Source: CAZXBB01 sp964638815 (GTDB lineage: Bacteria > Planctomycetota > Phycisphaerae > Phycisphaerales > SM1A02). From it: a stretch of 14,896 nt of DNA. The notes below the pieces were generated by a model. That model did not search any database, was not told where the DNA came from, and was given only the letters and a program-made list of their open reading frames with translations. How positions within the stretch are numbered: position 1 is the stretch's first letter; every line of letters begins with the position of its first letter. The position numbers were made by a program, and so were the translations under genes. Of the stretch, positions 1 to 6,101 are shown in pieces. The stretch lies in the NCBI GenBank assembly GCA_964638815.1, contig CAZXBB010000280.1, positions 1 through 14,896 of the forward strand, written 5' to 3'.

Positions 1-30
1 ACGTGGTGCGGGGGTCTCTCGAACGTCCGG

Positions 31-55
31 GGGGCTGCGTCGTGCAGCCCCTTTT
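31..55 (+). terminator. Rho-independent terminator of an upstream gene
   Basis: A perfect 8-bp GC-rich stem (GGGGCTGC at 31-38 with GCAGCCCC at 44-51) around a 5-nt loop is followed directly by TTTT at 52-55. The T run lies on the plus-strand side only, so it should end a plus-strand gene that lies left of the window. The T run is short. Confidence 0.6.
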
Positions 56-155
56 GGCGTGACGTGGTGTCCACACCTTTGCCCGTCACGCGCGGCGACG
101 CTGCATCCTGCAGCTCACACTTCGACGTCCCGACCCGCTAGGGGACGCCGGGACT

Positions 156-328
156 GGCCACGCACGCGCGCCGGCGGCCACGCCGGACGCCGAGGGAGGC
201 CGGGACTGGCCACGCACGCGCGCCGGCGGCCACGCCGGGATCGCCGGGATTGGCCACGCACGCGCGCCGGGCGGCCACGCCGGACGCCGGATCGCCGGGT
301 GCCGAAATCGGCCACGCACGCGCGCCGG
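156..328. repeat. Four identical 19-bp repeats with related spacers
   Basis: GGCCACGCACGCGCGCCGG occurs without change at 156-174, 208-226, 252-270 and 310-328. The intervening segments are 33, 25 and 39 nt and resemble one another (most contain CGGCCACGCCGG), so this is a decayed tandem array with uneven units rather than repeats with unique spacers. Copies 1 and 2 are also preceded by GGGACT. All frames across it give low-complexity Arg/Ala/Pro peptides, so it is not coding. Its role is unknown; it could be an intergenic repeat family of this genome. Confidence 0.8.
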
Positions 329-512
329 GCTCGCGCATGCTCTTGAATGGCAAGGGCTTGCGACCGTCCGCACCGGGCGCGGCCGGCGATGGACGTTCGG
401 CGTCCGCCCTTCTCGGCGGGGTCCCCTCCATGCAGCTATCCTTGCTTGTGCCTCGGCGTGCGGCCGGGCGCGGGCCTGGCGCGTGTCGAGGATCCTTAAC
501 CATGTGTGCTCC
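329..512. other. Desaturase upstream region, no clear element
   Basis: This stretch leads into the desaturase gene. No convincing -35/-10 pair is visible. A GAGG at 488-491 is 12 nt before a GTG at 504 and 21 nt before the preferred ATG at 513, so it does not settle the start. Nothing else is recognised here. Confidence 0.3.
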
Positions 513-1514
513 ATGAGGGAAGTGATCGTCTCCGAGGCGGATCGGCCGGACTCTCTCCCCGCCCCCCCCGCGGTCTCGTCCGCGCTCGCCCCCGCGGCCG
601 ACCTCAAGCTCCGGCTCGTGAACATCGCGGCGGTCGGGCTTCCGTTCGTGGGGTTCGTGGCGGCGGTCGTCCTGCTCTGGGGCGTGGCGTTTGACTGGAT
701 CCACCTGGCGATCTTCGGCGGGATGTACGCCGCGACCGGGTTCGGGATCACGATCGGGTACCACCGGCTGTTCACGCACCGCAGCTTCAAGACCCCGCGG
801 GCGATGACGGCCGTCCTCGCGGCGCTCGGATCGATGGCGGCCGAGGGGCCGGTGCTCCAGTGGGTCGCGACGCACCGGCGGCATCACCATCACAGCGACG
901 ACCACGGCGATCCGCACTCGCCGCACGCGCACGGCGCGGGGTTCCGCGGGTCCGTTCGGGGCCTGTGGCACGCTCACATGGGCTGGATCTTCTCGTCGCA
1001 CACCTTCGTGCCGGCGCGGAACCGCGCGTCGCGGTTGGCCCCCGGTCTCGAAAGTTACGTGAAGGATCTGCGCCGCGATCCGGTGCTCCGGTGGATGAAC
1101 GCGACGTTCCCGTTGTGGGTCGCGCTGGGCCTCGCCGTGCCCGCCCTGCTCGGCGGACTGCTGACGATGAGCTGGACCGGGGCCCTCCTCGGGTTCATCT
1201 GGGGCGGGCTCGTGCGCGTGTTCCTCATCCACCACGTCACGTGGAGCATCAACTCCGTGTGCCACATCTGGGGCACGCGTCCGTTCCGCTGCCACGACGA
1301 GAGCCGCAACAACGCGATCTTCGGCGTGCTCGCCCTGGGCGAAGGCTGGCACAACAACCACCACGCGTTCCCGACCTCCGCGCGGCATGGTCTGCGCTGG
1401 TGGCAACTCGACCTGAGCTACCTGGTCATCCGCGCGATGGGGCTCGTCGGCCTGGCGCGCGACATCCGCACGCCCTCGCCGGAACGCATCGACTCCAAGC
1501 GCTGCGCCACGTGA
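513..1514 (+). CDS. Membrane fatty acyl-CoA delta-9-type desaturase
   Basis: The 333-residue product belongs to the membrane di-iron desaturase family, whose members put a cis double bond into saturated acyl chains using O2 and an electron carrier, so adjusting membrane fluidity. The three histidine boxes are intact: HRLFTH at residues 84-89, HRRHH at 121-125 and HNNHH at 280-284. An extra His follows in NSVCHIWG near 251, as usual for this family. Hydrophobic pairs at about 35-78 and 180-230 fit the four-helix layout. The ATG at 513 is chosen because the protein before it is not family-like; GTG at 483 or 504 would add 10 or 3 residues. A 6-bp GC hairpin (1515-1533) follows the stop but has no T run. 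No electron-donor gene is adjacent. The exact acyl substrate (CoA or lipid) cannot be read from sequence. Confidence 0.93.
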   Translation: MREVIVSEADRPDSLPAPPAVSSALAPAADLKLRLVNIAAVGLPFVGFVAAVVLLWGVAFDWIHLAIFGGMYAATGFGITIGYHRLFTHRSFKTPRAMTAVLAALGSMAAEGPVLQWVATHRRHHHHSDDHGDPHSPHAHGAGFRGSVRGLWHAHMGWIFSSHTFVPARNRASRLAPGLESYVKDLRRDPVLRWMNATFPLWVALGLAVPALLGGLLTMSWTGALLGFIWGGLVRVFLIHHVTWSINSVCHIWGTRPFRCHDESRNNAIFGVLALGEGWHNNHHAFPTSARHGLRWWQLDLSYLVIRAMGLVGLARDIRTPSPERIDSKRCAT

Positions 1515-1590
1515 CCGGCGGGGTGTGCGCCGGAGCCCGGCGGGTGGCCCGTCCCCCGGGAGCGTCGGGTCAGGCCCCGTCGAAGGTAAG

Positions 1591-1928
1591 TTACGAGCGC
1601 CGACGGCGCTGACGAAGCGGCGCCGTGACGAAGAGCACGATCCCCATCGGCGCCGGCACGCTGCTGAAGTACACGGGGCCTTCCGAGGCGACCGTTCTCC
1701 GGGCAGCATCGATGCCGATTCCGCCTCGAGGAGGACGCGCCCCACCGAGTTCGTGTAGTCGTCGCTCGTGTTCAGCGTTCGGCTCAGGCTTCCACCGAAC
1801 GTGATCGCCGCACCGTCGGTGAGCGGGAAGGGCAGCGTGAGCTCCACCCTCTTGCCCGACTTCCGGACCGTCACTGTCGGGCGACCGTCGCTTTTGTCAC
1901 GTGGGTCGGCTGGCGGCGCGGTATAACA
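1591..1928 (-). pseudogene. Remnant of a secreted protein with PEP-CTERM-like tail
   Basis: Read on the minus strand, the frame from about 1928 to 1690 gives protein-like text including ITFGGSLSRTLNTSDDYTNS and VGRVLLEAES. It then degenerates. The neighbouring frame (-1 relative to it) continues from about 1690 with ASEGPVYFSS, then VPAPMGIVLFVTAPLRQRRR and a stop at 1591-1593. That ending, a VPAP turn, a hydrophobic stretch and an Arg cluster, matches the design of the intact sorting tail at 5738-5807. So one frameshift separates body from tail. No ATG lies upstream in frame before the tRNA-like gene; the first in-frame GTG is at 1872-1874. There is no signal peptide, so the 5' end is missing. 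It is convergent with the desaturase. A sequencing indel could explain the shift but not the absent head. Confidence 0.6.
1922..1927 (+). promoter_or_regulatory. Possible -10 box for the tRNA-like gene
   Basis: TATAAC at 1922-1927 matches the sigma-70 -10 consensus at five of six positions and stands 18 nt before the tRNA-like 5' end at 1946, a usual distance. The best upstream -35 match, TTGTCA at 1894-1899, leaves a 22-nt spacer, which is too long for a strong promoter, so only the -10 is proposed. Confidence 0.35.
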
Positions 1929-1945
1929 CGGACGGTGATACTCTT

Positions 1946-2124
1946 GCGCCCGTAGCTTAATGGTCTGAGGCCGCTCGGGCGGCCTGGGTGCCTGGTGCGT
2001 CAGAACCCGAAGCGTTGCTCGGCGCGACCTCGGCGCACCTGCCACGGTGTCCAGGTTCAATCGAGGGGCCCGAGAGTGCCGGTCTGCTAACCCGGAGGCG
2101 CGGGTTCGATTCCCGTCGGGCGCG
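1946..2124 (+). tRNA. Interrupted tRNA-like gene, anticodon GCU, extra arm
   Basis: The ends form a perfect 7-bp acceptor stem: GCGCCCG at 1946-1952 with CGGGCGC at 2117-2123, and G2124 as discriminator. T8/A9, a D arm (GCTT 1955-1958 with AGGC 1968-1971, GG at 1962-1963), and a T arm (GCGGG, loop TTCGATT at 2105-2111, CCCGT) are canonical. The anticodon arm is at 2079-2095 with loop CTGCTAA and anticodon GCT at 2086-2088, which would read Ser AGY codons; the top pair is a T-C mismatch. The variable loop is only 4 nt (AGGC), unlike ordinary class II tRNA-Ser. Between D arm and anticodon arm lie about 106 extra nt (1973-2078) whose ends pair. CCA is not encoded. The acceptor stem and D arm look more tRNA-Arg-like than Ser-like. 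It may be a functional unusual tRNA, an intron-bearing one, or a pseudogene. The synthetase-like gene starts 5 nt after it. Confidence 0.6.
1974..2074 (+). ncRNA. Structured insert inside the tRNA-like gene
   Basis: The insert is closed by a perfect 7-bp stem, CTCGGGC at 1974-1980 with GCCCGAG at 2068-2074, placed just after the D stem and just before the anticodon arm. Inside it GGTGCG (1994-1999) can pair with CGCACC (2034-2039), and CCGA (2007-2010) with TCGG (2019-2022). A competing fold pairs AGGCCGC (1968-1974) with GCGGCCT (1979-1985) around TCGG and would disrupt the D stem. At about 100 nt it is too short for a self-splicing group I or II intron. It reads as an added arm or an unknown intervening sequence. 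Confidence 0.45.
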
Positions 2125-2129
2125 TTCGT

Positions 2130-3881
2130 GTGAGTTCATCCGATGTGCATGCGACCGAGCGCCGCTGGCGCGAGGCATGGGCCCGCGCCGGGTGTCATCG
2201 CGCGCCGTCCGAGCCGCGCGGCGAGAAGTACTTCGGGCACGACGCGGCGCCATTTCCGAACGGTCCCATCCACCTCGGGCACGTGCGAACCTACGTGCTC
2301 GGCGACGTGACGGCGCGGTACCAGCGACTGCGTGGCCGGTGCGTCCTCTATGTCACGGGGTTCGACGCGTTCGGGCTGCCGAACGAGCTTGCCGCCGCCG
2401 AGGCGGGCGTGTCGCCCGAGGCGTACACGCGCGACTGCATGGCGCTCATGAGACGTCAGCTCGACGAGCTCGGCGTGAGCTACGACTGGTCGCGTGTCGT
2501 GAGCACGTGCGACCCCGCCTGCTACCGCTGGACGCAATGGCTGTTCCTCGAACTCTACGACGCCGGACTGGTGGAGCGACGCAAGGCGCGACTGAACTGG
2601 TGTCCGGCGTGCCGGACGACGCTCGCGCGGCTTCAGGTGGAGGAGGGAGCGTGCTGGCGGTGCCGCACACCGGTCGAGCAGCGTGACCTGCCGCAATGGT
2701 TCATCGCAACGTCACGCTACGAGGACCGGCTGCGGCGCACGATGGAGCAACTCCCCGGGTGGAGCGAGGGTGTGAAAGGCATGATCAGGGGCATGCTCGA
2801 CGAGGCCGCCTGCGGCGACGGCGCGCGGGGGTCCCGCGTCGGGGACTGGCTCGTTTCCCGGCAGCGCTCGTGGGGGACGCCCATTCCGCTCGTCCACTGC
2901 GTCCGGTGCGGCGTTCGCCCGGTGCCACGTGACGCGTTGCCGGTCGCGCTGCCCGACACGATCGACTGGACGCTCGGCGCCGGCGCGTTGGCTCGATGCG
3001 ACGCGTTCGTGAAGACCGCCTGCCCCGCGTGCGGCGACTCTGCCCGGCGGGAGACCGACACGCTCGACTGCTTCTTCGACGACGTCTGGTGCTTCATGCA
3101 GGCGCTCGTCGTGCTGCCCGATCCTCCCGGCTTCACCCGCACGAACCTCGACGCGTGGATGCCGGTGGATCGCTGCCACAGCGGTCTCGACACGTTCTAC
3201 TATTTCCACCTCTACCGGTTCCTCGGGGCTGTTCTGCACGAGCGGGGCCTGCTCGCAACGGCCGAGCCGATTCGCCGATTCGACGGGAGCAACCTCGTGC
3301 TGGCGGGCGGACGCAAGATGAGCAAGCATCTCGGCAACGCCGTCTCGCCCGCGCTTCTCATGCGCGAATACGGCGCCGACGCGCTGCGTCTCGCGGTGCT
3401 GTGGGCCGGCGGGCCCCGGCGCGCAGTGGAGTGGCGTCCGCAGGACATCGCGAAGGCCGCCGCGCTGCGCGATGACTCGCTCGCTCTCTTCCGCCGGCGG
3501 CGGTCCGCGGACGGCGGAAGCCCCGGCCACGCGCGATCCCGTGCCGCCGGGGCGCTCGCCGCCGCGTGCACCCGCGCGACGGCGCGCGTGACGGAGTTCA
3601 TCGAGGACTTCAGGCCGAACGCCGCGATCGAGGAGCTCGCGGCGCTGCGCCGACGCATCGATCGGTTCCTCGACACGCGTCCGACGGACTGCGACGACGA
3701 AAGCGCCGACGGACGTGTTTTGCGAAGCGTGCTCGCGGATTACGCCGTCCTCCTCTTTCCGTTTGCCCCGCACACCGCGGAGGAGGCGTGGCACCGGCTC
3801 GGCGGCGACGGGCTCGTCGCGCAGACGCCGTGGCCGTCCGACGACCGCGTCCGCCGGAATGGAGACTCCCGATGTCCGTGA
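2130..3881 (+). CDS. Leucyl-tRNA synthetase-like protein, no editing domain
   Basis: This 583-residue class I synthetase resembles LeuRS but is about 250 residues short. The HIGH motif is HLGH at residues 48-51, in an FPNGPIHLGH context. GFDAFGLPNE follows at 77-86, then a YDWSR segment and the LeuRS zinc knuckle (NWCPAC at 156-161, CWRC at 175-178). The chain then passes from WSEGVKGM to RVGDWLVSRQRSWGTPIP (236-253) through some 20 residues where LeuRS carries the ~200-residue CP1 editing domain. A second zinc pair is C257/C260 with C298/C301. The KMSKS loop is KMSKH at 396-400. An anticodon-type helical domain ends at FPFAPHTAEEAWHRLGGDG and WP, with no LeuRS C-terminal domain. The usual GGxEHAxLHLLY pocket motif is replaced by SGLDTFYYFHLY (351-362), so the amino-acid substrate is likely altered. 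The frame has a stop at 2088-2090, so GTG 2130 (or GTG 2145) is the start; no Shine-Dalgarno is seen. It is probably a paralogue, not the housekeeping enzyme. Confidence 0.87.
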   Translation: MSSSDVHATERRWREAWARAGCHRAPSEPRGEKYFGHDAAPFPNGPIHLGHVRTYVLGDVTARYQRLRGRCVLYVTGFDAFGLPNELAAAEAGVSPEAYTRDCMALMRRQLDELGVSYDWSRVVSTCDPACYRWTQWLFLELYDAGLVERRKARLNWCPACRTTLARLQVEEGACWRCRTPVEQRDLPQWFIATSRYEDRLRRTMEQLPGWSEGVKGMIRGMLDEAACGDGARGSRVGDWLVSRQRSWGTPIPLVHCVRCGVRPVPRDALPVALPDTIDWTLGAGALARCDAFVKTACPACGDSARRETDTLDCFFDDVWCFMQALVVLPDPPGFTRTNLDAWMPVDRCHSGLDTFYYFHLYRFLGAVLHERGLLATAEPIRRFDGSNLVLAGGRKMSKHLGNAVSPALLMREYGADALRLAVLWAGGPRRAVEWRPQDIAKAAALRDDSLALFRRRRSADGGSPGHARSRAAGALAAACTRATARVTEFIEDFRPNAAIEELAALRRRIDRFLDTRPTDCDDESADGRVLRSVLADYAVLLFPFAPHTAEEAWHRLGGDGLVAQTPWPSDDRVRRNGDSRCP

Positions 3882-4765
3882 CCTACCCGCAGGTCGAGCG
3901 TCGCGAGCGTCTCGCCGCGGAGGAATTCCACCGGCGCTACGTCGACCGCGCGCCCGTCGTGATCACCGGCGTCGCCGCCGCCTGGCCCGCGATCACGACG
4001 TGGACGCTCGACCGCCTGCGTGAGATCGGCGCCGACGTCGAGGGCAGGGTCCGGCCGGGCGACGACGCGACGGGCGCCGCCGAATCCATTCGAATGGGTG
4101 ACTTCCTCGACGTCGTCGCCGCGTACCGGCGTGATCGCGCCGGCGACGGCGCGGCGACCTCGGGTCGGCCGCCCTACCTGCACGACACGCCGATGACCCC
4201 GATGCTGACCGCCGTGCGACGCGACATCCGTCCGTTTCCCGTCGAGTACTTTCCGCGCTGGTACCGGGACGAGTGGTGGTTCTTCGCGCTGCTCTTCGTC
4301 GGCGTGGACAGCCTGACGCCGCTGCACTTCGACACCCAGGAAACGCACAACCTTTTCTTCCAGATCACGGGCCACAAGCGGTTCATCATCGTGCCGCCGC
4401 GCGCTCGCCGGTGCTGCTACGCGTACGACTGGCGATGGTCGCCGATCGATGCCGCGTCGCCCGACCTCGCCCTGTATCCCCGCTTCCGGGATGCAACGCC
4501 CGTGGAGTGCACGCTCGGGCCCGGCGAGATCCTGTACATTCCGTCGCGCGCCTTTCACCAGGTGCGCGGGCCGGACTTCACGGTGTCGTTCAACATCGAC
4601 TGGCACACGCGGCGCAGCGCGCTGCGCGGCATGCTCGCGTTCTTCCGCGGAATGCCGTTGCGCTACGTCGCTTCCAACGCGATCCATGCGATCGGGCTCT
4701 GGACGGGGACCCCGTCGCGAGTCCTCCAGGGGTTGTACCGGCGTCACCTCGAGACCGTCGATTGA
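3872..4765 (+). CDS. JmjC/cupin-8 Fe(II)/2-oxoglutarate dioxygenase
   Basis: The 297-residue product looks like the FIH-type JmjC/cupin-8 oxygenases, which hydroxylate a protein, RNA-bound or small-molecule substrate using O2, Fe(II) and 2-oxoglutarate. The N terminus has the family's RRYVDRAPVVITGVAAAWPA opening (residues 21-40). The iron triad is H152-x-D154 in TPLHFDTQETHN and H229 in IPSRAFHQV. K169 in GHKRFIIVPP is the likely 2-oxoglutarate contact, and GPGEILYIP is the usual strand before the distal His. All key residues are present and the length is normal. The ATG at 3872 has GGAG 7 nt upstream (3861-3864) and overlaps the synthetase-like stop by 10 nt, which suggests translational coupling and a shared role. 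Substrate is unknown; TYW5-type JmjC enzymes act on a tRNA base, so RNA or aminoacyl-tRNA substrates are possible but only inferred. Confidence 0.88.
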   Translation: MSVTYPQVERRERLAAEEFHRRYVDRAPVVITGVAAAWPAITTWTLDRLREIGADVEGRVRPGDDATGAAESIRMGDFLDVVAAYRRDRAGDGAATSGRPPYLHDTPMTPMLTAVRRDIRPFPVEYFPRWYRDEWWFFALLFVGVDSLTPLHFDTQETHNLFFQITGHKRFIIVPPRARRCCYAYDWRWSPIDAASPDLALYPRFRDATPVECTLGPGEILYIPSRAFHQVRGPDFTVSFNIDWHTRRSALRGMLAFFRGMPLRYVASNAIHAIGLWTGTPSRVLQGLYRRHLETVD

Positions 4766-4822
4766 CGCGGGAGCGCTCGGGCCGTCCGATCGACTTCAGT
4801 CGTTCCCCAATTCTCCAATTCG

Positions 4823-4944
4823 TCAGGTCCCGGCTCGAGTGCTCCTTCCGGGCGTTCAACGTCGAGTGCGAATCCGCGTTCACGTGAATGCGAACGTAAA
4901 CGCGAACGCGAACGATCGGAGCGGGAACTCGAGCCGGGATCTGA
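4823..4944. repeat. Long imperfect inverted repeat between genes
   Basis: TCCCGGCTCGAGT (4828-4840) and ACTCGAGCCGGGA (4927-4939) are exact inverted copies. The outer flanks TCAGG (4823-4827) and TCTGA (4940-4944) extend this to 18 consecutive RNA pairs with one G-U. GCTCC (4841-4845) pairs with GGAGC (4918-4922) after a 4-nt bulge. The inner part holds the palindrome TTCACGTGAA (4879-4888) and a short GCGAAC hexamer array (4890-4914). No T run follows, so it is not a classical terminator. It could protect the 3' end of the upstream transcript or be a small mobile element; no target duplication is seen. Confidence 0.65.
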
Positions 4945-5113
4945 AGAAAGGGCGAGTGCACGAATAGAGGACTCCGAACTGCATCATTCGTTGTCTGGAC
5001 GCCTTGGCGGCCCTGTCAGGACGGTTCGCCGGACGGTCAGCGTTTTCCACTGGACAGCCGTGCTCCGATCGGACGACAATCAACGCGTCGCCCAGCGTGC
5101 CACGCTGAAGGGA

Positions 5114-5154
5114 GAGAGCGCCCCGCCGACGAGTCGGCGGAGAAAGGTGCTCTC
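5114..5154 (+). promoter_or_regulatory. Leader hairpin covering the ribosome binding site
   Basis: GAGAGCGCC (5114-5122) can pair over nine positions (one G-U) with GGTGCTCTC (5146-5154), ending two bases before the ATG at 5157. Inside it CCGCCG (5123-5128) pairs with CGGCGG (5135-5140) around a 6-nt loop, leaving AGAAA (5141-5145) as a bulge. The GG of the AGAAAGG ribosome site is inside the outer stem, so folding would limit translation of the exported protein that follows. No known riboswitch or thermometer class is recognised. Confidence 0.45.
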
Positions 5155-5156
5155 CA

Positions 5157-5807
5157 ATGATCAAGATACCACTCGTGACCGGCGTGGCCGCGGTCGGGTT
5201 GGTAGCACTTCCCGCGAATGCAGCCACGCTCTGGGACAATGGCGGACCGAACGGTAATAGCGGTTATAGCAACGCAACCGCCGGTGTCTTCGGCTTCCGC
5301 CGCACACTGCTCGACGACTTCCTGATCGCCTCCGACGGAACGCGGGTTCAGGAACTGCACTGGAAGTCGGTCTGGGGTACGCCGATGGGCGGCGCGATGG
5401 GTGTCGGTGCGGAGATGTCGATCCGCTCCGACGCCGCAGGAACGCCGGGGAACGTCATCCTCGTCGCCAACCTCACCGGCTACAGCGAAGTGTTCACCGG
5501 GAACATCCTCTTCAGTCGCGAAGAGGTGATGCACTGGGCGACGTTCAGCGACATCGCGCTCGACGCCGGAAAGTACTGGTTCGAGGCGACCGTCGTGGGC
5601 CCGGAGAACAACTTCTGGCTCACGGCCGACGTGTTGCTGGACGAGTGTTGGGTGAACTACCAGGATCTCGGCGGCTTCTCGTCGGGGACGGCGCAGTTCG
5701 GGGTGGCCCAGGACGTCAATTGGAGCCTCCACGGCGTTCCGGCGCCGGGCGCCCTCGGGGTGCTCGCTCTTGCGGTGTTGGCCCGGACGCGGCGTTGCCG
5801 CGACTGA
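5157..5807 (+). CDS. Exported protein with PEP-CTERM-like sorting tail
   Basis: The 216-residue product has a clear signal peptide (MIKIPLVTGVAAVGLVALPA, cleavage likely after ANA at 20-22). Its body is Gly-, Asn- and Trp-rich and beta-like, with no named domain. Its last 23 residues are VPAPGALGVLALAVLARTRR plus CRD: a VPAP turn, a hydrophobic segment and an Arg cluster. This is the layout of PEP-CTERM sorting signals, which direct proteins to the envelope or exopolysaccharide through exosortase-type processing; here the motif is VPAP rather than VPEP, as is common in Phycisphaerae. The body has the look of secreted proteins with AGTPGNVI and KYWFEA segments, possibly a carbohydrate-binding or jelly-roll fold. 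The ATG is set by AGAAAGG nine nt upstream. It has its own leader structure and a strong terminator, so it is probably a single-gene unit. Function is unknown. Confidence 0.85.
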   Translation: MIKIPLVTGVAAVGLVALPANAATLWDNGGPNGNSGYSNATAGVFGFRRTLLDDFLIASDGTRVQELHWKSVWGTPMGGAMGVGAEMSIRSDAAGTPGNVILVANLTGYSEVFTGNILFSREEVMHWATFSDIALDAGKYWFEATVVGPENNFWLTADVLLDECWVNYQDLGGFSSGTAQFGVAQDVNWSLHGVPAPGALGVLALAVLARTRRCRD

Positions 5808-5844
5808 GCCGGGACGCCATCCGTTCGGAACGCTGATCGACGAC

Positions 5845-5882
5845 AACCGCCCCGCACGGGATCGTGCGGGGCGGTTCGCTTT
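5845..5882 (+). terminator. Strong hairpin terminator of the exported-protein gene
   Basis: A perfect 13-bp stem (AACCGCCCCGCAC at 5845-5857 with GTGCGGGGCGGTT at 5864-5876) encloses a 6-nt loop and is followed by CGCTTTAT. It begins 38 nt after the stop at 5807. The T tract is weak but the stem is very stable; as the stem is nearly symmetric it may also act on reverse-strand transcripts. Confidence 0.75.
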
Positions 5883-5883
5883 A

Positions 5884-6050
5884 TCGCGCACGCGCACGCG
5901 CACGCGCACGCGGACGCGGACCCGGACGCGCACCCGGTCGCGGTCGCGGTCGCGGTCGCGGTCGCGGACCCGGTCCCGCACCCGGACCCGGTCCCGGACC
6001 CGCACCCGCACGCGCACCCGGACCCGGACGCGCACCCGGACCCGGACGAC
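5884..6050. repeat. Hexanucleotide low-complexity array
   Basis: About 165 bp are built from hexamers of the form CGCACG, CGGACC and CGGTCG, drifting in blocks: GCGCAC first, then five copies of GGTCGC, then mixed CCCGGA/CCCGCA units. The 6-bp period keeps every frame open, giving (Arg-Thr)n or (Arg-Ser)n on the plus strand and (Arg-Val)n or (Ala-Cys)n on the minus strand. These are not real proteins. The array lies between a terminator and the kinase ribosome site, so it may be in the kinase leader. Confidence 0.85.
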
Positions 6051-6101
6051 GCATGCCGCACCCCGCCGCCGTTCCGTTAGAATCCCCGCGGAGGCCACGG
6101 C

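Noticed and set aside
156..328. CRISPR array from four 19-bp repeats
   Set aside because: The spacers resemble each other and vary from 25 to 39 nt, the repeat is short, and no cas gene is near.
1894..1927. Full sigma-70 promoter TTGTCA/TATAAC before the tRNA-like gene
   Set aside because: The 22-nt spacer is too long, so only the -10 box was kept.
1973..2078. Group I or group II intron in the tRNA
   Set aside because: The insert is about 106 nt, far too short for either catalytic core, and is not in the anticodon loop.
6078..6083. TAGAAT as a -10 box for the kinase
   Set aside because: Transcription would begin on the ribosome site itself, and no -35 is visible.
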